A stretch of 38,622 nucleotides of DNA. Source: Rhodothermales bacterium. GTDB lineage: Bacteria; Bacteroidota; Rhodothermia; Rhodothermales; Bin80. The notes under the pieces are model-generated. The model made no database searches and had not been told where the DNA came from. It was given only the letters and a program-made list of their open reading frames with translations. The stretch is taken from positions 1-38,622 of the forward strand of contig JAJECE010000111.1 of NCBI GenBank assembly GCA_022822185.1, in the 5' to 3' direction. This document shows positions 24,032-31,544 of the stretch, piece by piece; position 1 is the first letter of the stretch; each line of letters opens with the position of its first letter. A program made the translations under genes and the position numbers.

Positions 24032-24499
24032 ATGGAGGTTTTGTCGCAAGTATATGTGAGGACACTTGCGGCTAAAGCAGGCTATCTGACTTCGGTGCCC
24101 GAACCTAATTGGGATAGCCTTGACCTAAGACTCCAGGCCGGAGGTGATTATCGTCCTGCCCTTGACCTGCAACTGAAGGCCACAACAACATTCCCGGAAA
24201 ATCCAGAAAGCATTCTTTCTTTTCAGTTGTCAATAAAGAATTACCGTGAACTCCAGATCGAGACATAGACACCCCGACTTCTCGTGATTCTGGCGCTGCC
24301 AAAGGAGAGGGAGCAGTGGATATCGCTCACTGAGCAAGAACTTGTGCTCCGCCGCCGAGCCTATTGGCTTAGTCTGCAGCAGAGCTACAATGAAATCATC
24401 GACCAAGAAACCGTTACGGTTCACATTCCGTTACAAAACGTGCTGAATATTGAGACTCTGCAAGATCTAATGGAAAAATCCAGAAAAGGGGAACTCTAA
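24032..24499 (+). pseudogene. DUF4365 gene interrupted by one in-frame TAG
   Basis: One continuous frame of 155 sense-or-stop positions with a single TAG at codon 79 (24266-24268). The first part reads LSQVYVRTLAAKAGY, then D-S-L-D-L and P-A-L-D-L-Q-L-K-A-T, the DUF4365 start with a D...D-x-Q-x-K pattern like a PD-(D/E)XK nuclease core. The second part continues without gap: TPRLLVILALPKEREQW, L-R-R-R-A-Y-W-L-S-L and T-V-T-V-H-I-P, the standard DUF4365 C-terminal half. Codons on both sides of the stop are clean, so the mutation is recent or a sequencing error; reinitiation at GTG 24284 would give only the C-terminal half. The stop codon overlaps the next gene's ATG by one base (TAATG), so the pair is a translationally coupled module. 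DUF4365 is of unproven function, often placed near defence genes. Confidence 0.8.
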
Positions 24500-25626
24500 T
24501 GAACATTAATCTTTACGACCGAAATACATTGCTAGATGTGTCACCAACCGCCCTTTCCGCCTACGCACGCACCGCTGGCTGGGAAAAGCATGGCACATAC
24601 CGGACACACTCGGACATCTATGTTGGCGAGGATCTGCCGGAAATCATCATCCCTCGGACAGAACACTTGGGAGGCTACGCAAGTGTAGTGGCAAGGTTAA
24701 TCAAAAGTTTTGCCCGTGCCGGGCATCAGGAAGAAACCAGCGTCTATCGCTCGCTCGTGACGACAGACCGTGATGCCATCCGCCTCCGTGTCGGAGAGAG
24801 TGAAGAGGGTAGCGTAAAACTGAATAGAGGAGTGAACTTAATCCAGGGAGCCCGTGATATGCTCCTGGCAATTGCATGCTCTCTGGATAAATCTAAGGGA
24901 GTCTACCGGGTCGGACCTAAAGCGACAGAGATAGTATCCGGATTCCGTTTGGGGCAGACCGACAGAGGGTGTTTTGTGGTAACAATCCTAACAACAGTAA
25001 TCCCGCCCCCGATTCCGTCATTATTTCCTGATCAACCAGACCCGGACGCACCTGTTGAACGTCGGCTAACTACCCGCTTGATGGAAGCTTTGACAGTTGT
25101 GCGTACAGCTGCCGAACAGACTGCCTCCGGAGATGAAGATGCTTTCCGTGACGCGACGAAGAGTGGTGTAAGTGCAAACCTGTGTGAAGCTCTGGATAAA
25201 ATTCTCAGTTCTTTCTCAACCCTGGATGTAAGTGTATCTTGGGCTCAGATTCGACCGAATACACGACCGAATCGAACCATACGATTTGGCGTTAAGGATG
25301 CACCTTTATTACAGCATGTGGCCCAAATATTCCGAGAGCATGCTCCACAGCCTGATATTGAGTTGTCTGGGCATGTCCAGTTACTGAAACGCCGAGAAAA
25401 CGAAGAAGATGGAACGATCCGTCTGAATACTTTCGTTGACGAAAAACAGCATTTAGTTACAGCATTGCTGGAGCGTCAGGATTATGAACAGGCCGTCCAG
25501 GCTCACAGGGATAAAGCAATGGTTGTACTTTCTGGTGACCTTGAACGCACGGGACAACGGTGGAGGCTGTGGAATCCAAGCCTAAAACGTGTACTCTCGC
25601 AAGAGGAAGCTGACCTCGACAATTAG
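24499..25626 (+). CDS. Unrecognised 375-residue partner of the DUF4365 protein
   Basis: I do not recognise a family. The protein is soluble, without signal peptide or membrane segment. A central Pro-rich joint (VIPPPIPSLFPDQPDPDAP, about 170-188) divides an N-terminal alpha/beta half, with I-I-I-P-R-T-E-H-L-G-G-Y near 50, from a helical C-terminal half. It ends QEEADLDN with TAG. Its ATG overlaps the stop of the DUF4365 gene, so synthesis depends on translation through that gene; the in-frame TAG there could reduce its expression by polarity. The tight pairing suggests it works with the DUF4365 protein, for example as regulator, sensor or inhibitor of a nuclease-like partner. No catalytic motif is evident. 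Confidence 0.65.
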   Translation: MNINLYDRNTLLDVSPTALSAYARTAGWEKHGTYRTHSDIYVGEDLPEIIIPRTEHLGGYASVVARLIKSFARAGHQEETSVYRSLVTTDRDAIRLRVGESEEGSVKLNRGVNLIQGARDMLLAIACSLDKSKGVYRVGPKATEIVSGFRLGQTDRGCFVVTILTTVIPPPIPSLFPDQPDPDAPVERRLTTRLMEALTVVRTAAEQTASGDEDAFRDATKSGVSANLCEALDKILSSFSTLDVSVSWAQIRPNTRPNRTIRFGVKDAPLLQHVAQIFREHAPQPDIELSGHVQLLKRRENEEDGTIRLNTFVDEKQHLVTALLERQDYEQAVQAHRDKAMVVLSGDLERTGQRWRLWNPSLKRVLSQEEADLDN

Positions 25627-25734
25627 TACTTCTAACGGAACGACTTCGTAGGGTCAAGAAGTGGCCCGGTGCTTTTAGGATCAGGAGTACTTATTGTTCC
25701 CCGTTCATTGCGCCTTGAGTCCGTTTCCACTTCC

Positions 25735-25960
25735 TGCCCTCCGAATCAGTCGTGCGGGTTTCCGCCCCCGGCTCTCCAGACGGATCATGCGGCTCGCTAT
25801 CGGAACACTATACTTCGTTCGTTGATGGCTTCCATCGGGGCTGCACACTTCCCGAAAACATCACGACCTCCACATTGCGTACTGCCTGACCTCGTTACGC
25901 CCAGACAGTTCAGCCTCGTTGCCCGTGCTCCCCACTGATTGGAAACTTTTATGTGGCCGC
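25735..25960 (-). mobile_element. Possible mobile-element relict with a structured GC-rich segment
   Basis: Read on the minus strand, 25738-25800 runs GAGCCGCATG..., GGAGAGCCGG, GCGGAAACCCGC and GATTCGGAGGG. This order resembles the conserved GAGCC...GGTTCGGAGGG hairpin segment I associate with bacterial group II intron elements, but with broken pairing. No reverse-transcriptase or transposase reading frame is present. The 89-codon plus-strand frame across it (25669-25938) is not protein-like. The assignment is from memory and uncertain; a decayed remnant of some element is the safer statement. Confidence 0.25.
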
Positions 25961-26042
25961 CTAGAATAAAGTTAATGTCACTACACATACATGCAACGTC
26001 AGAATATCCCTGCATTCGTACATTCACGTGGACATTTTTAAA

Positions 26043-26264
26043 ATGAACGGAAAAATTCCGGAAAAAGAAGCGGTTCTCAGTCGAAACCCAAACGTAGACA
26101 GAAAGTTGGTTGAAGCTCACGAAGAGTTGGAAAAGGAACTTCATGAACTGGAAGTAGATACGCGAACACGCTACACTATGGGGATCCCTATCACAGAAAA
26201 ACACAGGAACCCTGTCCTGTTAATTACAGGCCGGCGAAGGGGACGCAAAGAGGATACAGATTGA
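26043..26264 (+). CDS. Small hypothetical protein, 73 residues
   Basis: An ATG at 26043 opens a 73-codon frame (an in-frame GTG at 26028 is an alternative). The protein is highly charged and helical in its middle (R-K-L-V-E-A-H-E-E-L-E-K-E-L-H-E-L-E-V), probably a short coiled coil, with a basic end (GRRRGRKEDTD). I recognise no family. The composition is protein-like on this strand, and the frame ends with TGA. It stands alone between the relict at 25.8 kb and the convergent gene at 26401. Confidence 0.45.
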   Translation: MNGKIPEKEAVLSRNPNVDRKLVEAHEELEKELHELEVDTRTRYTMGIPITEKHRNPVLLITGRRRGRKEDTD

Positions 26265-26400
26265 AACCGGAAACAGTTTTGCGGTCCTCTTGTCTATGAA
26301 TACGGGTTTAGTGATCCGCGTTTAAGCATTTCGCTGATTCGTAGTCTCAGAACTTCCTGTCCCCAGCGCATGAAAGGCCGGTTGGATGGTATAATCTGGA

Positions 26401-26847
26401 TCAGAAACGAATATAGCCGCCTAACTGGAACAGGGTAAGCACATCGTCAGATACGTTCCCGAAATGAACCGATAGACGCGCCCCATAACGACCCCCAATC
26501 GTCAAACTGGCTCCAAAGGTCGGAGACACATCCCCTCCGTCATACTCGATGCCGCTGCGCAGTGCCGGCCGGACCGCCTGATCGGTACTGCCGAGCCGGA
26601 TGGAAGCCCCGATCCGGTTTGCCGACCCTGCAAAATTATGGCAGCGGTAGGTTTCCACCGTGCCATAGATTGATACCGGACCAATCACCTCCGTACTGAC
26701 TCTTGCATATTTACCAGGACAGGCATCCGCACTCCCGCCCACAAGCCCCGCCTCAAGCATGAATCGTCCCGTCGAATCCTGTGCCAATAACTGCGCCGGG
26801 GCAAGTAAAACCCATACCAGCAATAACTTCCAAACTCCAGTTTTCAT
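26401..26847 (-). CDS. Small exported beta-barrel-like protein
   Basis: 148 residues with a clear signal peptide (MKTGVWKLLLVWVLLAPAQLLAQ). The mature part alternates polar and hydrophobic residues in about eight strands, contains two Cys (in DACPGKY and TYRCHNF) that could form a disulfide, and ends G-G-Y-I-R-F with the terminal Phe typical of outer-membrane barrels. I do not recognise a named family. It follows the sulfatase gene by 75 bases on the same strand, so it may be cotranscribed. Confidence 0.6.
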   Translation of the reverse strand: MKTGVWKLLLVWVLLAPAQLLAQDSTGRFMLEAGLVGGSADACPGKYARVSTEVIGPVSIYGTVETYRCHNFAGSANRIGASIRLGSTDQAVRPALRSGIEYDGGDVSPTFGASLTIGGRYGARLSVHFGNVSDDVLTLFQLGGYIRF

Positions 26848-26922
26848 TTGAGCCTATGTTTACGGCGAATGATCGCCTCCTTTACCTCCCGAAGTTAACG
26901 ACTGCGGGGGAGTATTGCACTA

Positions 26923-28284
26923 TCATTCATAATCCCATTTGAGGATCCACGGATCTCCAGTCCTCTGCTGATGAGTTCGAATCCTCGCCTGATACTCTTC
27001 CAGTACTGCCTGCGCACCGAGACTGCCGGCAAGATTGCGGACCTCATGTGGATCGCTCTCAAGGTCATACAGTTCAAACTCCGGGCGGTGCAGGTAATCA
27101 TGGACACGGCGCTTTCCGTAGTGTGACAACCCGTTTGCAAGTGTACTCTGCCAGGTTTCTGATGCATGGAGATCCGTGGCAAATGGATACGGCAGTTCAT
27201 GGGCAATATTCCAGATCAACTTGTAACGCCGCCCCCGAACAACCCGCATGGGATAATACATCGTGACCTCATGGAAAGTATGGGAGGCAAACACCTCATC
27301 CCAGCCCGCAGAAGGACTCTGCGTCATTATCTCCTTGAAACTGCGCCCGTGCACAGGAGGAAGTTCCGGTCCCGCACCTGCCAAATCCAGAAGAGTCGGC
27401 GTTAAATCCGCCCAGGTGATCATGGCATCGCAAACCCCCGGTGCAACATCCGGCCTCCGAATCACACACGGCAAGCGCATACCCGGCTCGTACAGGGTCG
27501 TCTTTGCCCCGGGAAAGGCAATCCCGTTATCGGAAAGAAATATCATAATCGTCTGATCCCAGACACCTGACTGCTGCAACAGCTCTATCAACCGCAACAG
27601 ACCGCGGTCAGCCCGCTGCACCGACATGTAATAGCGGGCAAGTTCTGCCCGGGTTTCGGGGAGATCTGGCAAATAATCCGGTACCAGAACATCGTCCGGG
27701 GAGACCGGATCACTCCCGTTCCGCACGAAAGGGCGGTGCGGCTCATTCGTGCAGAAATACAAAAAGAACGGGCGTGAATCGTTCCGGGTAAATACGGATG
27801 CACATGCTTCAGCACGCTCCAGGGGAGAAGCCCCTGGTAACACAACCTCATCCTCAAACGCATAGACAGATGGCGGGGCCACATGATACTTGCCAGTTCT
27901 TACCGTTCGGTATCCCGCATGCCGGAGGAACACCGGCAGAGACTGTACATGATCAAAGGTTTTGAAATGATGAAAATCGTGCATATGACCATACTGGCCG
28001 CTGGCGTGATTATAGAGGCCGGTCAGGATAACGGACCGGCTGGCACTGCAGGATGCCGTCGTGCAAAAGGCATGTGTGAACCGTGTACCGTGCTCCGCCA
28101 ACAGGTCAAGCCCCGGGGTTTTAATCACGGGATTCCCGTAGCAGCCGGCATCACCGGTTCCCAGGTCATCCACAACAACCATCACAATGTTTGGCGGTTT
28201 GCTGGACTGGAACCGGCCTGCCAGCACAGAAGTGGCAGAAACTGTCTGAAGAAATGACCTCCGAGTGAACCGTTCACTATACAT
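26923..28284 (-). CDS. S1-family sulfatase, Tat-type signal
   Basis: 453 residues. The start FTRRSFLQT with a hydrophobic stretch is a twin-arginine-like export signal. The sulfatase core begins with N-I-V-M-V-V-V-D-D (metal ligands Asp39/Asp40). C79-S-A-S-R83 is the C-x-P/A-x-R signature whose Cys becomes formylglycine through a sulfatase-maturating enzyme. Further motifs: T-G-K-Y-H near 150, FLYFCTNEPHRPF, and I-F-L-S-D-N-G. The A-S-R form and the short C-terminal domain resemble the S1 subfamilies acting on sulfated glycosaminoglycan-like sugars; the exact substrate is not certain. It is divergently transcribed from the propeller-cytochrome gene across 90 bases, so a shared regulatory region is likely. 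No maturase gene lies in the window. Confidence 0.9.
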   Translation of the reverse strand: MYSERFTRRSFLQTVSATSVLAGRFQSSKPPNIVMVVVDDLGTGDAGCYGNPVIKTPGLDLLAEHGTRFTHAFCTTASCSASRSVILTGLYNHASGQYGHMHDFHHFKTFDHVQSLPVFLRHAGYRTVRTGKYHVAPPSVYAFEDEVVLPGASPLERAEACASVFTRNDSRPFFLYFCTNEPHRPFVRNGSDPVSPDDVLVPDYLPDLPETRAELARYYMSVQRADRGLLRLIELLQQSGVWDQTIMIFLSDNGIAFPGAKTTLYEPGMRLPCVIRRPDVAPGVCDAMITWADLTPTLLDLAGAGPELPPVHGRSFKEIMTQSPSAGWDEVFASHTFHEVTMYYPMRVVRGRRYKLIWNIAHELPYPFATDLHASETWQSTLANGLSHYGKRRVHDYLHRPEFELYDLESDPHEVRNLAGSLGAQAVLEEYQARIRTHQQRTGDPWILKWDYE

Positions 28285-28374
28285 CGTAGTAATGGCTTAA
28301 GTTTTGATTCATTTTGGGAATAGCGCAATCTGTAATTCCTTGACTTCGAAAACACAATCACATCTTATCACCTA

Positions 28375-31300
28375 ATGACTCCAAAAAAATTCTCTTACGC
28401 ACCATTGGCAATCATTTTTGTACTTGCTGCACTCTGCATGCAATGCGGATCCAGTTCACCGGGACCTCTACAACCTCTTTCTTCAGGGGATCATGTTGTG
28501 CTCATCGGGAATAATTTATGCTCCCGCATGATGAATTTTGGATACTTTGAGACGGAGTTGCATCAGCGGTTCCCCGAATATAAGTTAACGATTCGGAACA
28601 TGTGTGACGGGGGCAATACACCGGGTTTTCGTCCACACCCGGGGCGCGTTTCTCCGTGGGCCTTTCCAGGAGCGGACAGCTTCTACACAGAACTGGCCCA
28701 GTCTTCAGATAGCCAGGGCCACTTCGAAACCCCGGACGAGTGGTTGACGCGGCTGCAGGCAGATGTGATTGTGGCATTTTTCGGCTTCAACGAATCATTC
28801 AAAGGCCTGGAAGAGGTAGATTCCTTTGAAAAGGAGATGGATGCGTTTGTGCAACATACGCTCTCGCAGACCTACAACGGGGAGAGTGCACCCGGCTTAG
28901 TGCTGATTTCTCCGATCGCCTTTGAAGACTTGTCTCACGAGATGGATCTCCCTGACGGTGCGCAGGAAAATATCCGCCTATCCGCGTATTCGGAAGTAAT
29001 TGAACGCGTTGCAGAGCGGTATTCACTGCCCTTTGCCGATGTCTTTTCAACCTCTAAAAGCTGGTATCGGCGAACGCTGCCCCCCCTCACGATTGACGGC
29101 TCACAACTCAATGAAGAAGGATATATACTCCTGGCACCCGACATCGTAGATCAGGTATTTGGAGGCGAAGAGGTACTGGACAGCCAGGCACATACCCGCC
29201 TGCTGGCTGCCGTCCGGGATAAGAATTGGCACTGGCATAATGATTTTAAGATCCCCAACGGAGTACATGTATACGGGCGGCGATATAATCCGTTTGGCCC
29301 GGATAACTATCCTGCAGAACTGGAGAAGATTCGTCAGATGACGGCGATCCGGGACACCGCAATCTGGCTGGCCGCCGAAGGAACGTTCATGGATATTGCA
29401 GCCGCCGATGCACAAACACATGAACTTCCCGAGGTGGAAACCAATTATGTGCCAAGTGACAAAAACGGGAACCTCGAGTATCTGTACGGAGACGATGCCC
29501 TCGCAACTTTCACAACCGCTCCCGGGTACGAAGTCGAACTGTTCGCTTCTGAAGTGGAGTTCCCCGATCTGGCCAATCCGGTTCAGATGTCCTTTGACAA
29601 TCAGGGGCGTCTGTGGATTGCAGCGATGCCTACCTACCCTCACTGGAAGCCGGGAGATCCGCACCCCAATGATAAACTGTTAATTCTTGAAGACCTGGAT
29701 CAGGATGGCAAGGCAGACCGGCAGATCATCTGGGCGGACAGTTTACATATTCCCGTCGGATTTGAATTTGCCCCCGAGGGAGTCTATGTGAGTCAAGGCA
29801 CAAACCTCATACTCCTGTCCGATACGGACGGAGATGATCAGGCGGACACCCAGCAAATCGTACTGAGCGGTTTTGATGACCATGATACCCATCATGTAAT
29901 CAGTGCATTTACCACAGACCCATCCGGTGCAATCTACATGGGGGAAGGTCTCTTTTTGCATACCAATGTTGAGACCTCGTATGGGCCGTCTCGAGGAACG
30001 AATGGGGGGTTTTTCCGCTTCAACCCGCAGCGGCGCCACCTAGAACGAACCGCACAGTTATCCATCCCGAATCCGTGGGGGATTGCATTTGACAAATGGG
30101 GGCAGCCGTTTTTTGCAGAAACCTCGGGCCCGGATATGCGCTGGATGCTGCCTGGTACCGTAAAGCCGCGTTACGGCGTAGCAACGCATAAATCCTATAA
30201 CCTGATTGAAGATGCGCATCGTGTGCGGCCGACCTCCGGTCTGGAGTTCGTGTCCAGCCGACATTTCCCGGACGAGGTTCAGGGAGATCTCCTGATCAAC
30301 AACACCATTGGATTTCTGGGCATGAAGCAGCATACCATGATGGATGACGGGACCGGGTATGTGAGTACGCACCGCCAGGACCTGATTCAAAGCAGTGACG
30401 GAAACTTCCGCCCCGTAGACATGGAGTTTGCGCCGGACGGATCTCTGTATTTTCTTGACTGGCATAATGTACTGATCGGTCATATGCAGCATAATGCCCG
30501 TGATCCCCTGCGTGACCATGTGCACGGACGTGTTTATCGAATCACCTACCCCGCCCGTCCGCTCGTCGAACCCGCAAAAATACATGGCGCAAGTATCGAG
30601 GAACTGCTCCAGAATCTAACCTTGCCGGAGTACCGTACCCGCTACCGTACCCGGAGAGAACTGCGAGGCCGGGATCCCGCCGGGGTACTGTCTGCGCTGG
30701 ATCTCTGGATCTCCGGACTGGATTCCAATCACGAAGACCACGAACTTCATCTACTGGAGGCACTCTGGGTGAGCTGGGGATTAAATCAGGTGAAAGAAGA
30801 CCTGTTAGAGGAACTCTTGAACGCAGAAAATTTTCGGGTTCGCGCTGCCGCGGTTCGGATCCTTCGATATAATCCGCAACTTCCAAAGCAAATTGAATTA
30901 CTTACGGAAGCAGCAGACGATCCGCATGGCCGGGTGCGCACAGAAGTCATGGCGGCGGCATCCTATCTGAGTCCAGAACTCGGATTACCGATTGTCGAGA
31001 AAGCAAGCCAGAATGAACTTGACAAATGGAATATGAATGTGTCCATAACAGCATTGGCGCATTTACAGGGGCAGCGCGTTCCGGTAGATCAACCAGACGA
31101 AGAAACGCCCGACCTGAATGCTCCGGATCTGGCACTTTATACACTCGGCAGAGAGATTTATGCACGGGACGGCTACTGCAGCACCTGCCACCGGCCCGAC
31201 GGGAAGGGACTGCCTGCATCCGGTTTCCCTCCACTAGCGGGGACCGAATGGGTCTTGGGGAACTCTGAGCGGCTGATTAAACTTACCCTGGATGGCCTCA

Positions 31301-31527
31301 TAGGGCCAATTACCGTTCTGGGGCAGGATTATCCTGGACAAGTACCGATGACCCCCTTCCGGAACCTGCTCACCGATGAAGAAACTGCCGCGGTATTAAC
31401 GTATGTGCGCAATGCATTCGGCAACCAGGCATCCGCAATCCACCCAGATCAGGTGGAAACCGTGCGAAGCAATACCGCAAACAGACGAGGGTACTATACG
31501 GCCGAGGAACTCCTCAACGATCAATAA
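28375..31527 (+). CDS. SGNH-like / PVC-type beta-propeller / HEAT / cytochrome c fusion protein
   Basis: A 1050-residue envelope protein with a signal peptide (Cys24 may be lipidated). Residues about 38-265 resemble the SGNH-hydrolase-like domain that often precedes PVC-type proteins, including A-F-F-G-F-N-E-S-F; but the nucleophile position reads G45-N46-N47 and the C-terminal D-x-x-H reads D240-G-S-Q243, so it is probably not a hydrolase. Residues about 380-720 form the PVC-type membrane-bound dehydrogenase/NHL-like propeller (MSFDNQGRLWIAAMPTYP, D-L-D-Q-D-G-K-A-D, F-A-P-D-G-S-L-Y-F-L-D-W). HEAT-like helices fill 730-900. The end is a class I cytochrome c: C935-S-T-C-H939 and a Met in QVPMTPF near 991. 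The family is thought to oxidise sugars or similar substrates, with electrons leaving via heme. A sulfatase gene follows after 17 bases. Confidence 0.85.
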   Translation: MTPKKFSYAPLAIIFVLAALCMQCGSSSPGPLQPLSSGDHVVLIGNNLCSRMMNFGYFETELHQRFPEYKLTIRNMCDGGNTPGFRPHPGRVSPWAFPGADSFYTELAQSSDSQGHFETPDEWLTRLQADVIVAFFGFNESFKGLEEVDSFEKEMDAFVQHTLSQTYNGESAPGLVLISPIAFEDLSHEMDLPDGAQENIRLSAYSEVIERVAERYSLPFADVFSTSKSWYRRTLPPLTIDGSQLNEEGYILLAPDIVDQVFGGEEVLDSQAHTRLLAAVRDKNWHWHNDFKIPNGVHVYGRRYNPFGPDNYPAELEKIRQMTAIRDTAIWLAAEGTFMDIAAADAQTHELPEVETNYVPSDKNGNLEYLYGDDALATFTTAPGYEVELFASEVEFPDLANPVQMSFDNQGRLWIAAMPTYPHWKPGDPHPNDKLLILEDLDQDGKADRQIIWADSLHIPVGFEFAPEGVYVSQGTNLILLSDTDGDDQADTQQIVLSGFDDHDTHHVISAFTTDPSGAIYMGEGLFLHTNVETSYGPSRGTNGGFFRFNPQRRHLERTAQLSIPNPWGIAFDKWGQPFFAETSGPDMRWMLPGTVKPRYGVATHKSYNLIEDAHRVRPTSGLEFVSSRHFPDEVQGDLLINNTIGFLGMKQHTMMDDGTGYVSTHRQDLIQSSDGNFRPVDMEFAPDGSLYFLDWHNVLIGHMQHNARDPLRDHVHGRVYRITYPARPLVEPAKIHGASIEELLQNLTLPEYRTRYRTRRELRGRDPAGVLSALDLWISGLDSNHEDHELHLLEALWVSWGLNQVKEDLLEELLNAENFRVRAAAVRILRYNPQLPKQIELLTEAADDPHGRVRTEVMAAASYLSPELGLPIVEKASQNELDKWNMNVSITALAHLQGQRVPVDQPDEETPDLNAPDLALYTLGREIYARDGYCSTCHRPDGKGLPASGFPPLAGTEWVLGNSERLIKLTLDGLIGPITVLGQDYPGQVPMTPFRNLLTDEETAAVLTYVRNAFGNQASAIHPDQVETVRSNTANRRGYYTAEELLNDQ

Positions 31528-31544
31528 AAGGCTGTATCTGCATA

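Noticed and set aside
12726-24268. Stop-codon recoding as explanation of the two in-frame stops
   Set aside because: The two stops are different codons (TAA and TAG), and both are used as normal gene ends here (TAG at 12048-12050 and 25624-25626, TAA at many genes).
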